Assembly (NCBI RefSeq): GCF_012275575.1 | Contig: NZ_NPIH01000239.1 | Span: forward strand, 1 to 64,000 | Direction: 5' to 3' | DNA length: 64,000 nucleotides | From: Paraburkholderia sp. SG-MS1 | GTDB taxonomy: Bacteria; Pseudomonadota; Gammaproteobacteria; Burkholderiales; Burkholderiaceae | Shown: piece by piece, positions 8,856 to 17,482 of the stretch | Position numbering within the stretch: the first letter of the stretch is position 1 | Layout: each line of letters opens with the position of its first letter | Notes under the pieces: generated by a model | The model's input: only the letters and a program-made list of their open reading frames with translations | What the model was told of the DNA's origin: nothing | Databases searched by the model: none | Made by a program: the position numbers and the translations under genes

Positions 8856-9683
8856 ATGAACTACGAAGGCCGTTGGAAAACCGTCAAGGTCGATGTCGTC
8901 GAGGGTATCGCATGGGTGACGTTGAACCGTCCCGAGAAGCGCAACGCGATGAGCCCGACGCTGAACAAGGAAATGATCGAGGTGCTGGAAGCGGTCGAGC
9001 TCGACGCCGAAGCGCAGGTTCTCGTGCTGACTGGCGAGGGCGATGCGTGGACCGCCGGCATGGACCTGAAGGAATATTTCCGCGAGGTCGATGCGGGCCC
9101 GGAAATCCTGCAGGAAAAGATTCGCCGCGACGCGTCGCGTTGGCAATGGCAACTGCTGCGCATGTATTCGAAGCCGACCATCGCGATGGTCAACGGCTGG
9201 TGTTTCGGCGGCGGTTTCTCGCCGCTGGTGGCGTGCGATCTCGCCATCGCCGCGGACGAAGCGGTGTTCGGCCTCTCCGAAATCAACTGGGGCATTCCAC
9301 CGGGCAATCTGGTGAGCAAGGCGATGGCCGACACCGTCGGGCATCGTCAGGCGCTGTACTACATCATGACGGGCGAGACTTTCACGGGCCAACAGGCGGC
9401 GCAAATGGGCCTCGTCAACAGCAGCGTGCCACGCGCCGGATTGCGTGAGGCGACGCGTGCGCTTGCTGGCAAACTGCTGGAGAAGAACCCGGTGGTGTTG
9501 CGTGCGGCCAAGCACGGCTTCAAGCGCAGCCGTGAATTGACGTGGGAGCAGAACGAAGACTACCTGTACGCCAAGCTGGACCAGGCGCAACTGCGCGACC
9601 CCGAGCATGGCCGCGAGCAGGGCCTGAAGCAGTTCCTCGACGACAAGGCGATCAAGCCGGGCCTGCAAGCCTATAAACGCTGA
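8856..9683 (+). CDS. ech: p-Hydroxycinnamoyl-CoA hydratase/lyase
   Basis: The 275-residue crotonase-fold enzyme hydrates feruloyl-CoA (or p-coumaroyl-CoA) and cleaves the product to vanillin (or 4-hydroxybenzaldehyde) and acetyl-CoA. Length and sequence match the HCHL family. The oxyanion-hole stretch is at about 113-121 (NGWCFGGGF). Glu142 (SEINWG) corresponds to the catalytic Glu143 of Pseudomonas HCHL and Tyr238 to its substrate-binding Tyr239. The ATG at 8856 is used; an open frame upstream overlaps the promoter and is not coding. It is first gene of a four-gene operon with vdh, fcs and an amidohydrolase. Confidence 0.95.
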   Translation: MNYEGRWKTVKVDVVEGIAWVTLNRPEKRNAMSPTLNKEMIEVLEAVELDAEAQVLVLTGEGDAWTAGMDLKEYFREVDAGPEILQEKIRRDASRWQWQLLRMYSKPTIAMVNGWCFGGGFSPLVACDLAIAADEAVFGLSEINWGIPPGNLVSKAMADTVGHRQALYYIMTGETFTGQQAAQMGLVNSSVPRAGLREATRALAGKLLEKNPVVLRAAKHGFKRSRELTWEQNEDYLYAKLDQAQLRDPEHGREQGLKQFLDDKAIKPGLQAYKR

Positions 9684-9737
9684 GCGTTTTGCGCAGCACC
9701 TCAGGTTCGAGCGAAACAGACACGCGAGGAGACACCT

Positions 9738-11189
9738 ATGCATGAAGTGACTTTGTTGATCGACGGCGAGAGCCGCGGCGCATCGGACGGCAAGACGTTC
9801 GAGCGGATCAATCCCGCGAGCGGTCAGGCCGCTTCACGCGCGCCTGCCGCGACGCTGGCCGACGCGGACGCGGCGGTCGACGCCGCGGCGCGTGCTTTTC
9901 CGGCATGGTCGGCGCTGGCACCCACCGAACGCCGCAAACGGCTGCTCGCCGCAGCCGACCTGATGGACGCGCGTACCGCGCAGTTCATCGAAACCGGCGT
10001 GGCCGAAACCGGCGCAATGCCGAACTGGTACGGCTTCAACGTGATGCTCGCGGCCAACATGCTGCGCGAAGCCGCCGCGATGACCACGCAGATCGACGGC
10101 GACGTGATTCCGTCCGACGTGCCCGGCAGTCTCGCGATGGCCGTGCGTCAGCCGTGCGGCGTGGTGCTCGGCATGGCGCCGTGGAACGCGCCGGTGATCC
10201 TCGGCACGCGGGCGCTCGCGATGCCGCTCGCTTGCGGCAACACGGTCGTGTTCAAGGCGTCGGAGGGCTGTCCGGGCGTGCATCGGCTGATCGGCAGCGT
10301 GTTGCACGAGGCGGGGCTTGGCGATGGCGTCGTGAACGTCGTCACGCATGCCGCCGAAGACGCGCCGGCTATCGTGGAACGTCTCATCGCGCATCCTGCG
10401 GTGCGGCGCGTCAACTTCACCGGCTCGACGCGCGTTGGGCGCATCGTCGCGCAACATGCAGCGCAGCATCTGAAGCCGGCTTTGCTTGAACTGGGCGGTA
10501 AGGCACCCGTGGTCGTGCTCGACGACGCCGATCTCGACGCGGCCGTGGCCGGCATCGCGTTCGGTGCATTCTTCAACCAGGGCCAAATCTGCATGTCGAC
10601 GGAGCGGGTGATCGTCGATCGCAAGATTGCCGATGCGCTAGTAGAGAAGCTGGCAGCCAAGGCGCGTACCTTGAAGGCTGGCGACCCGGCCGCCGCAGAC
10701 TCGGTGCTCGGTGTGCTCGAAAGCGCGGCGTCGGCGCGGCGCATCAAGGCGTTGATCGACGACGCGCGCGACAAGGGCGCGCAACTGCCGGTCGGCTGCA
10801 CGGTCGAGGGTGCGGTGATGCAACCGGTGATCGTCGACGGCATCACGCCCGCCATGAAGCTGTATGCGGATGAGTCCTTCGGCCCGGTGGTCACGGTGCA
10901 GCGCGTGGACGGCGACGAAGAAGCGGTTCGGGTTGCTAACGATAGCGAGTATGGTCTTTCCGCCGCGGTATTCAGCCGCGACGTGTCGCGTGCATTGAAC
11001 GTGGCCAGGCGGATCGAATCGGGCATTTGCCACATCAACGGCCCGACCGTGCACGACGAAGCGCAGATGCCGTTCGGCGGCGTAAAGAAGAGCGGCTACG
11101 GGCGCTTTGGCAGCAAGGCGTCGATTGCCGAATTCACCGATCTGCGCTGGATCACGATTCAGACCGGGCCGCGCCACTATCCGGTCTGA
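9738..11189 (+). CDS. vdh: Vanillin dehydrogenase (NAD(P)-dependent aldehyde dehydrogenase)
   Basis: The 483-residue enzyme is an aldehyde dehydrogenase. Glu251 (LELGGKAP) is the general base and Cys285 (NQGQICMS) the nucleophile; the cofactor region has GMAPWNAPV and FTGSTRVG. In this operon it would oxidise the vanillin or hydroxybenzaldehyde made by the hydratase-lyase to vanillate or 4-hydroxybenzoate. A GAGGAG Shine-Dalgarno is 7 bases before the ATG, and the gene starts 54 bases after ech. The family assignment is firm; aldehyde specificity is inferred from operon context. Confidence 0.93.
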   Translation: MHEVTLLIDGESRGASDGKTFERINPASGQAASRAPAATLADADAAVDAAARAFPAWSALAPTERRKRLLAAADLMDARTAQFIETGVAETGAMPNWYGFNVMLAANMLREAAAMTTQIDGDVIPSDVPGSLAMAVRQPCGVVLGMAPWNAPVILGTRALAMPLACGNTVVFKASEGCPGVHRLIGSVLHEAGLGDGVVNVVTHAAEDAPAIVERLIAHPAVRRVNFTGSTRVGRIVAQHAAQHLKPALLELGGKAPVVVLDDADLDAAVAGIAFGAFFNQGQICMSTERVIVDRKIADALVEKLAAKARTLKAGDPAAADSVLGVLESAASARRIKALIDDARDKGAQLPVGCTVEGAVMQPVIVDGITPAMKLYADESFGPVVTVQRVDGDEEAVRVANDSEYGLSAAVFSRDVSRALNVARRIESGICHINGPTVHDEAQMPFGGVKKSGYGRFGSKASIAEFTDLRWITIQTGPRHYPV

Positions 11190-11309
11190 TCGTCCGAGCT
11201 TCGAAGGTTGATCGAAACAGTACATAGAGAAGGTTGTTCCGCCGCATCGAGCGGAGCGCCCGATGCCGTCGCGAGACGGCGCGCAGGCACCTTTCCAGGG
11301 AGACAGGCT

Positions 11310-13211
11310 TTGCATTCCGAGCCGACACAAACGAACACCTCCGGCGCGCCGACGCGATACCGGGCGACGACGATCGGCGCTTCGTCGTTGCGTATGCGGC
11401 GGCAGGGGGACGCTTGGTATCTGCAAGCGGCCGAAGCGCTCGGCGAGCATCCGCAGCGTTTGACGCAGCGGCTCGCGAGCGGCGCGCAGGCGCATCCCGA
11501 GCGCTGGCTGGCGGCGCGCCGCGGCAGCGACGGTCAATGGATCGGCCTGAGCTACGCGCACGCGCTGCAAAGCGCACGCGCCATCGGCCAGGCTTTGCTG
11601 GCGCGCAATCTGTCCGCCGAGCGGCCCGTCGCGATTCTGTCGGGCAATGATCTCGATCATTTGCAACTCGCGCTCGGCGCGATGTGGGCCGGCATTCCGT
11701 ATGCGGCGATTTCTCCGGCCTATGCGTTGGCATCCGGTGACTACGGCAAGCTGCGCCATACGATCGACCTGTTGACGCCCGGCCTTGTTTTCGTGAGCGG
11801 CTACGACGCGTTCGCCAAGGCGATCGACGCGGTCGTGCCGGCCGGTGTCGAAGTCGCCGCCGCGACGTTGCCGCGCGAACCGCAAAGCGGGCGCCAGGTG
11901 ACGGCGTTCAGTGAGCTGCTGCGCACCACGCCCACCACGGTCGATGCCGCTCACGCGGCGGTGAGCCCGGACGCGATCGCCAAGTTTCTGTTCACCTCGG
12001 GTTCGACCAAACTGCCGAAGGCGGTGCCGACCACGCACCGCATGCTGTGCAGCAACCAGCAGATGCTGCTCGAAACGTTTCCCGAGTTCGCCAAGGAGCC
12101 GCCGGTGCTGGTCGACTGGCTGCCCTGGAACCATACGTTCGGCGGCAGTCACAACGTGGGCATCGCGCTCTACAACGGCGGCACGCTTTATATCGACGAC
12201 GGCAAGCCGGTCAACGGCAAGTTCGGCGACACGCTGCGCAATTTGCGCGACATCGCCCCGACTATCTACTTCAATGTGCCAAAGGGCTGGGAAGAACTGA
12301 CGACCGCGCTGGAGCAGGACGCGCAGTTGCGCGAGACGTTCTTTTCACGAGTGAAGGTGTATTTCTTCTCGGGCGCGGGGTTGTCGCAAGCGGCGTGGGA
12401 CCGGCTCGAACGCGTCACGGAAAAGTACTGCGGCGAGCGCATTCGCATCATGGCCGGACTCGGGATGACCGAGACGTCCCCATCGTGCCTGTTCACCACC
12501 GGGCCCATCATGAGCGCGGGTTACGTGGGCCTGCCCGCGCACGGCTGCGAGGTCAAGCTCGCGCGGGTCGGCGACAAGCTCGAAGCGCGCTATCGGGGCC
12601 CTCATGTGATGCCCGGTTACTGGCGCGCGAACGCGGCGGAGCAAGCCGATACGTTCGACGAAGAAGGCTATTTTTGCAGCGGTGACGCGGTGCGCTTCGT
12701 CGACGTGGAGCGGCCCGAGTTGGGGCTGCTGTTCGACGGGCGGGTCGCCGAGGATTTCAAGCTGAGTTCGGGCACTTTCGTCAGCGTCGGGCCGATGCGC
12801 ACGCGGGTCATTTCCGAAGGGGCGCCGTATGTGCAGGACGTGGTGGTGACCGGCATGAACCGCGACGACGTCGGTCTGCTGGTGTTTCCGCGACTCGACG
12901 ATTGCAGGCGCCTCGCGGGTGTGCCGGCCTCGGCGAGTGCGCGCGAGGTGGTCGATGCGCCCGCCGTGCGGGCACACTTCGCGGCGCTGCTCGACACCCT
13001 CAACCGCGGCGCGACCGGCAGCGCCACCACCATCGCGCGCTTGCGGCTGATGGACGTCGCGCCTTCGCTCGACCTCGGCGAGATCACCGACAAAGGCTCG
13101 ATCAATCAACGCGCGGTGCTGACCCATCGGGCTGCGCTCGTCGAGACGATGTACGACGCGGCGCAGCGCGATCCCGCTGTGATCGTCGCGAGCGCGTGCG
13201 GCGCGCTGTAA
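11310..13211 (+). CDS. fcs: Feruloyl-CoA synthetase
   Basis: The 633-residue adenylate-forming enzyme activates ferulate, p-coumarate or caffeate with CoA and ATP, the first cytoplasmic step of the pathway. The AMP-binding P-loop is FLFTSGSTKLPKAVPTTH, and AGLGMTETSP and the GYFCSGD region are the later ANL motifs. The start is taken as TTG at 11310: an AGGGAG lies 7 bases upstream and the frame before it (from 11208) is not protein-like. It follows vdh by 120 bases and precedes the amidohydrolase by 41. Position with ech and vdh makes the CoA-dependent, non-beta-oxidative ferulate route clear. Confidence 0.93.
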   Translation: MHSEPTQTNTSGAPTRYRATTIGASSLRMRRQGDAWYLQAAEALGEHPQRLTQRLASGAQAHPERWLAARRGSDGQWIGLSYAHALQSARAIGQALLARNLSAERPVAILSGNDLDHLQLALGAMWAGIPYAAISPAYALASGDYGKLRHTIDLLTPGLVFVSGYDAFAKAIDAVVPAGVEVAAATLPREPQSGRQVTAFSELLRTTPTTVDAAHAAVSPDAIAKFLFTSGSTKLPKAVPTTHRMLCSNQQMLLETFPEFAKEPPVLVDWLPWNHTFGGSHNVGIALYNGGTLYIDDGKPVNGKFGDTLRNLRDIAPTIYFNVPKGWEELTTALEQDAQLRETFFSRVKVYFFSGAGLSQAAWDRLERVTEKYCGERIRIMAGLGMTETSPSCLFTTGPIMSAGYVGLPAHGCEVKLARVGDKLEARYRGPHVMPGYWRANAAEQADTFDEEGYFCSGDAVRFVDVERPELGLLFDGRVAEDFKLSSGTFVSVGPMRTRVISEGAPYVQDVVVTGMNRDDVGLLVFPRLDDCRRLAGVPASASAREVVDAPAVRAHFAALLDTLNRGATGSATTIARLRLMDVAPSLDLGEITDKGSINQRAVLTHRAALVETMYDAAQRDPAVIVASACGAL

Positions 13212-13252
13212 TGCGTGACGCTCGAACCCGGGCACCGACAGGAAATCTGTAG

Positions 13253-14137
13253 ATGAACCTCGACCAACTCGTTGCAATCGACACGCACGTGCACGCGGAA
13301 GTCTCGTGCTGCCAGCCGCCCGATCTGTTCGGTAAGGAGGTCGACGATGCCGCTGACAAGTACTTCGGCACCGTGCTGAAGCTCGGCAGGCGGCCGACGA
13401 TTCCCGAGACCATCGAACATTATCGCGAGCGCAAGATCGGCTTCGTCATGTTCACCGTCGACTGCGAAGCGAATCTCGGCCGGCGGCGCATTCCGAACGA
13501 GGAGATCGCCGAATTCGCGCGGAAGAACAGCGACATCATGATCGCGTTCGCGAGCATCGATCCGCACAAGGGCAAGATGGGTGTGCGGGAGGCGCGCAGG
13601 CTGATCGAAGAATATGGCGTGCGCGGCTTCAAGTTCCATCCGACCATGCAGGCGTTTTTTGCCAATGACCGCCTGGCTTATCCGCTTTACGAACTGATCG
13701 CCGGGTACAAGCTCACGGCCGTGTTCCACAGCGGTCATTCCGGCATGGGCTCCGGCATGCGGGGCGGCGGCGGGTTACGGTTGAAGTACTCGGAGCCGAT
13801 TCATCTCGACGATGTCGCCGCGGATTTCCCCGATATGAACATCGTGATCGCGCATCCGTCGTGGCCGTGGCAGGAGCAGGCGTTGTCGATCGCATTGCAT
13901 AAGCCCAATGTGTATATCGATCTGTCCGGCTGGTCGCCGAAGTACTTTTCGCCAGAATTGATCCGTCACGCCAACACGGTGCTGAAGCGCAAAATGCTGT
14001 TCGGCTCCGACTTCCCGCTGATTCAGCCCGACCGCTGGCTGGAGGATTTCAGGCAGGTCGGCTTCAGGGAGGAGGTGCAGCCGCTGATTCTCAAGCGGAA
14101 CGCGATCGGGTTGCTGGGGCTGGGCGATCAGGCCTGA
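13253..14137 (+). CDS. Amidohydrolase-superfamily protein in the ferulate operon
   Basis: The 294-residue TIM-barrel protein belongs to the amidohydrolase-2 (ACMSD-like) group of metal-dependent hydrolases and decarboxylases. Likely metal ligands are His12 and His14 (DTHVH), His159, His201 (AHPSWPW) and Asp253 (GSDFP). Members decarboxylate or hydrolyse aromatic or ring-cleavage acids. It is the last gene of the ferulate operon, preceded by AGGAAA, so a step on a vanillate-derived or related aromatic acid is suggested, but none of the standard ech-vdh-fcs steps needs it. The exact reaction cannot be told from sequence. Confidence 0.8.
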   Translation: MNLDQLVAIDTHVHAEVSCCQPPDLFGKEVDDAADKYFGTVLKLGRRPTIPETIEHYRERKIGFVMFTVDCEANLGRRRIPNEEIAEFARKNSDIMIAFASIDPHKGKMGVREARRLIEEYGVRGFKFHPTMQAFFANDRLAYPLYELIAGYKLTAVFHSGHSGMGSGMRGGGGLRLKYSEPIHLDDVAADFPDMNIVIAHPSWPWQEQALSIALHKPNVYIDLSGWSPKYFSPELIRHANTVLKRKMLFGSDFPLIQPDRWLEDFRQVGFREEVQPLILKRNAIGLLGLGDQA

Positions 14138-14250
14138 GGGCAAGCGGGGCCGATCGACGGTCGATGTGAGGCAAGCGTGGAAACACTTGCGCATGGCAAA
14201 GGCGCGCGCCGTATACAATTCGGCAGCGCCTGATGTTCGCCCGTTTTTTT

Positions 14251-14283
14251 GCCCGCTTCGTGCCCGCTTCGTGCCCGCTTCCT
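14251..14283 (+). repeat. Three tandem 11-base repeats in the leader of the squalene-synthase-like gene
   Basis: GCCCGCTTCGT is repeated at 14251-14261 and 14262-14272 and again with one change at 14273-14283. The repeat ends 25 bases before the chosen start codon. It is too short and too close-packed to be a CRISPR. It could be a slippage-prone leader sequence. Confidence 0.7.
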
Positions 14284-14308
14284 GCCCCATACCGACTCTA
14301 TCCGATCC

Positions 14309-15352
14309 ATGCCGAATCCGACCCGGGCCTTCCTTCTCGGCCCGCTCCTGAAAGGCGTTTCACGCTCCTTCTATCTCACGCTGCGCGTGCTGCCCGCCGG
14401 CATGCGCGATCCGATCGGTCTCGCCTACCTGCTGGCGCGCGCGGCCGATACGATCGCCGACACCTCGCTGATCTCGCCCGAACAACGTCTCGCGCTGCTG
14501 CTGTCGCTGCGCGAACAGGTGAACGGCGCCACGGACGACGCAGCGCTGCGACGCATGGCTGACGAAGTGGCGAGTCAGCAGATCCAGTCCGACGAAAAGG
14601 TGTTGCTCGAATCGCTCGGCCCCGCGCTCGACGTGCTGTCGCAATTGAGCGAAGCGGACCGCAAGGCCGTGCGCGAGATCGTCACGACGCTGACCGAGGG
14701 CATGGAATTCGATCTGCGCACCTTTCCCGACGAACGATCCGGGCACATCGCGGCGCTTTCCGGATACGATGATCTCGACCGTTATACGTATCTGGTGGCG
14801 GGGTGTGTCGGCGAGTTCTGGACCACGATGACCTATGCGCACATGCCGGGCACGCTGAAGGAGCAACCCGGCACGATGGCGCGCCGCGGTGTGAGTTTCG
14901 GCAAGGCGCTGCAAATGACCAACGTGCTGCGCGATTGCGGCAAGGACTTGCGCATCGGCCGCTGCTATCTGCCGCAGAGCATGTTGGACCCGTACGGGCT
15001 CGCTGCGCGAGATCTGCTTGTGCCGGCCAACTCGCTGCGTGCGCGACCGCTGCTGGTCGAGCTTCTGCGCAAGACGCTCGATCATTTCCGCGAGGCTCTG
15101 GACTACACGCTGGCGATTCCGGCGTTTTCCGTGCGTTTGCGTCTCGCGTGTTTGTGGCCGATTCTGATCGGCCTCGAGACACTGTTGCTGCTGGTCGATA
15201 ACGACGCGTGGCTCGATCCGCAGAAGGTTTCCAAGGTGCGGCGCAATACGGTGTATCGGATCATCGCGTCGTCGCTGCTGCTGGTGTCGTCGAATGGACT
15301 GGTGCGCAACGCGATCGAAAAACGCATCGGGCTGATCGAAGCGCGGCTGTAA
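14309..15352 (+). CDS. Squalene/phytoene synthase family protein
   Basis: The 347-residue protein has both aspartate-rich prenyl-diphosphate binding motifs of head-to-head prenyl synthases: DTIAD at 47-51 and DCGKD at 209-213, the latter in the conserved NVLRDCGKDLRIGRCYLP block. Two hydrophobic stretches near the C-terminus (about 272-290 and 313-330) suggest membrane association like one-step squalene synthases. Hopanoid pathways in this group normally use the hpnC/D/E trio; here the gene stands alone with no terpenoid neighbours. The start is uncertain because no Shine-Dalgarno precedes 14309 and the frame is open from 14249. Product (squalene, presqualene diphosphate or a carotenoid precursor) cannot be decided. 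Confidence 0.85.
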   Translation: MPNPTRAFLLGPLLKGVSRSFYLTLRVLPAGMRDPIGLAYLLARAADTIADTSLISPEQRLALLLSLREQVNGATDDAALRRMADEVASQQIQSDEKVLLESLGPALDVLSQLSEADRKAVREIVTTLTEGMEFDLRTFPDERSGHIAALSGYDDLDRYTYLVAGCVGEFWTTMTYAHMPGTLKEQPGTMARRGVSFGKALQMTNVLRDCGKDLRIGRCYLPQSMLDPYGLAARDLLVPANSLRARPLLVELLRKTLDHFREALDYTLAIPAFSVRLRLACLWPILIGLETLLLLVDNDAWLDPQKVSKVRRNTVYRIIASSLLLVSSNGLVRNAIEKRIGLIEARL

Positions 15353-15609
15353 AAAGCTGCAGAAGATGTCGCTGCATGAGCGGCCTTCCGCGGCATGGCC
15401 ACTGTTCGGGCAGGGCGCGAGGCGGGCTGCAAGCGTACCGTGCCAGGCCAACTTGACTGCGCAAGAGCGGCATGCCGTATCCCACATGCTAGTAACGCCG
15501 GCAGTACTTACCCGATTTAATCTGCATCATTGAATGGCGATCAATCGGGAAACCCCTAGGACCGTGCGTCTCCGGTTCGCGTTAGTCTCTTCTAAAGAGG
15601 AGGCGACCC

Positions 15610-15858
15610 ATGAGACAAGCGTTCAATATTGCCGTGGTGCTGTTGCTTGGATATCTGATGGCGGATAGAGCGTTGATGCGCGCGCAAGCCGGAGAGGTCG
15701 GGACCATCACGTGCCATCAGGGCGCGCAACTGATCAAATCGAACGCGTTGAAGAAAGGGTTTGGAGACGTTGCAGCCAGCAGTCAGGGAGAAAACTTTCT
15801 GTCGAGCTGTCTGGTCACTGGCCGTGGCCAGGTGGGCGATCTCATCGCGCGCGACTGA
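15610..15858 (+). CDS. Small exported or membrane-anchored protein, unknown function
   Basis: The 82-residue product has one N-terminal hydrophobic segment (about 7-18, IAVVLLLGYLMA) followed by a polar domain with two cysteines. A strong GAGGAGG lies 6 bases before the ATG, which supports real translation despite the small size. I do not recognise a family. It lies alone between the squalene-synthase-like gene and the convergent DUF4148 unit. The cysteines could form a disulfide if the domain is periplasmic. Confidence 0.65.
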   Translation: MRQAFNIAVVLLLGYLMADRALMRAQAGEVGTITCHQGAQLIKSNALKKGFGDVAASSQGENFLSSCLVTGRGQVGDLIARD

Positions 15859-15935
15859 CGTGGTCGCCGGCGTTGCCATATTGACCGGAGCGGACCGTCA
15901 GAGCAGCGAATAAAAACGGCGTGCCGAAAGCGCCG

Positions 15936-15966
15936 AAAAAGCGCCCAGACCGTGAAGGTCCGGGCG
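15936..15966 (-). terminator. Intrinsic terminator of the DUF4148 transcript
   Basis: On the minus strand, CGCCCGGACC and GGTCTGGGCG form a 9- to 10-bp stem (15966-15942) with a TTCAC loop, followed directly by C and five T residues (15940-15936). It is the last of four hairpins after the DUF4148 gene. Confidence 0.7.
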
Positions 15967-16160
15967 AAGTCATCGGGAGCCCCGATGACGGAGGTAATGA
16001 ATACGGAACTGGCCCGCGCTCGGGGATACCCGGCCGCGGGCCAGTTCATTTGAATCAGCGAGCGCGTTGCATCAACGCGCGGAGCGGCAAACCGGCGCGC
16101 GACGGCATAACACAACGATGAGTCATGCAGCCGATCGGCTAACAGCCGTCTATCGGCTGC
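15942..16160 (-). ncRNA. Array of four tandem hairpins: structured 3' UTR or candidate sRNA
   Basis: Reading leftward from the DUF4148 stop: stem 16152-16160 with 16127-16135 (9 bp, with a nested 4-bp stem in its loop); stem 16035-16047 with 16006-16018 (13 bp, with a nested GGG/CCC); stem 15981-15989 with 15969-15977 (9 bp, 3-base loop); and the terminator stem 15942-15966. All arms are perfect or nearly so. The last one ends in a T-run only on the minus strand, which fixes the transcribed strand. Known riboswitch classes were not recognised. It is either a long structured 3' UTR or a separate small RNA. Confidence 0.5.
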
Positions 16161-16182
16161 TTACTGTCCGCTTGATGGCGGC

Positions 16183-16500
16183 TTACTGGCCGAAGTAGAT
16201 CGACTTCTGACCGTTTGCCGTGACAGCGTGGCCCGACTGCGACGAGCCGCTCGACACTCCACCGAAGCCACTTGCCGCTGCTTGAGCAGTGCCGTTTTGC
16301 GCATCGACACGAGCTTGCGCGGCTTGAATGTCAGCCGGGTAGTGCGGGTCGGCGTGACCCGGTTGATAGCCGGCCTTTTCGAGTTGGACCAGTTCCGCAC
16401 GCACCTGGGCGCGGGTCACAGGCTGGTTGGACTGCGCAAACGAAGCAACAGGAGCGGCCAGCACAGTGGCGATGACAACAGCTTGAATGAGCGATTTCAT
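16183..16500 (-). CDS. DUF4148 domain-containing small exported protein
   Basis: The 105-residue protein has a signal peptide ending near ASFAQ (about residue 23), then the short DUF4148 motif typical of Burkholderiales (TRAQVRAELVQLEKAGY, with a following DPHYPADIQAAQ), and a Gly/Ser-rich tail. GGAGGT lies 8-9 bases before the ATG. Function of the family is unknown; many members are abundant periplasmic proteins. It is followed by the hairpin array described separately. Confidence 0.9.
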   Translation of the reverse strand: MKSLIQAVVIATVLAAPVASFAQSNQPVTRAQVRAELVQLEKAGYQPGHADPHYPADIQAAQARVDAQNGTAQAAASGFGGVSSGSSQSGHAVTANGQKSIYFGQ

Positions 16501-16728
16501 GATGAACTACCTCCAGTTCGGATTTTGTCTTGCTGCGAACGTTCTTGTTCGTAGTCAGTGATTACATTGTAGTTTTGCGATGTGCGCAGAGTAATCACCG
16601 CTTCAGGTATTGTTTGTTGCGGATTTTGAGACAAATCAGGGGAACTTCGGGGCGACGCGCGGGCGCAGTAGACGCCGTCACTGTCATGCCACGACATCCC
16701 ACCGGAACTCACGCAGCCCGTCGATCCC

Positions 16729-16767
16729 GCAAGGCACGCAGCGCTGCATTCTCCCCGCGTGCCTTGC
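16729..16767 (-). terminator. Candidate terminator of the TPR-endolysin-holin cassette
   Basis: An 11-base arm GCAAGGCACGC at 16729-16739 pairs exactly with 16757-16767 around a 17-base loop. On the minus strand it begins 20 bases after the holin stop. No T-run follows, so it may be only a 3' stabilising hairpin. Confidence 0.45.
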
Positions 16768-16786
16768 ATCAGTGACGAGCGGCTGC

Positions 16787-17482
16787 TCAACTGCCCGAGA
16801 AAATCGGGCCCTGTCCGCCCGGCGTGAACGGCTGGAGCACTTCGTGCGGCACCGGGGCCGGCGCGGCTTGTGCACGCGCGGCCGGTGCCGATGCCGGTTC
16901 GCGCAGCGTGAGTGCGCTATCCGGCGTGATGGGCACGCTAGGCTTGGCGAGCAGTTCGGTTTTCCGCATCGACCCAACCGAGGTGCCGAAGTAGTAGCCG
17001 ATGATGCTGATCCACGCGGTGCCCAGCGCGCCGACGATCACGTTGACGAGGTCCTTGTTGGTCCCCGGTAACGGCTGGAACGCCATCAACATCAGAATGC
17101 CGAAGAAGCCCGTGGTGACCGCCATCGCGAGTACCTTGGGTACCCAGTCGCGATTGGTGGTCGCCATCGCGCGCGCATTGGCCCGATCGTCGGCTTCGAT
17201 ACGCGCCATATCGGTTTCGTGCGCAAGTCTCGCCTGGGCCGCGGTCACGACCAGTTGCTGCAATTGCAGAGAGTTCGCACTCTCGGCCTGCCTGATTTTT
17301 TCGAGCGCGCTGGGATCGTTCAACGCCGGTTCCACGAAGGCCGGATCGCTCGGCGTGCCGAGCGCATGCGAAATGATCGCCGCCGCAGCCGTCACGCCCA
17401 GTCCGACGGGACCGCCTACCAGCCCGGCGAGAAGCGGGGCCGTGCTGCCAATGTTCGACGCTACTTTTGACCAGTCCATCAT
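16787..17482 (-). CDS. Three-TM holin-like membrane protein
   Basis: The 231-residue protein has hydrophobic segments at about 15-40, 117-138 and 147-170, separated by an acidic/Ala-rich helical loop. This is the layout of the '3TM holin' family found in prophages and gene-transfer agents, where it permeabilises the inner membrane to release an endolysin. A Pro/Ala-rich 60-residue tail ends the protein. Its ATG overlaps the endolysin stop in an ATGA (a second ATG is 3 bases on), so the two are translationally coupled. A holin role is inferred from topology and partner; no other phage genes are nearby. Confidence 0.75.
   Translation of the reverse strand: MMDWSKVASNIGSTAPLLAGLVGGPVGLGVTAAAAIISHALGTPSDPAFVEPALNDPSALEKIRQAESANSLQLQQLVVTAAQARLAHETDMARIEADDRANARAMATTNRDWVPKVLAMAVTTGFFGILMLMAFQPLPGTNKDLVNVIVGALGTAWISIIGYYFGTSVGSMRKTELLAKPSVPITPDSALTLREPASAPAARAQAAPAPVPHEVLQPFTPGGQGPIFSGS

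Noticed and set aside
14251..14283. A CRISPR or VNTR array
   Set aside because: Three contiguous 11-base units have no spacers and no cas genes are present; it is reported only as a short tandem repeat.
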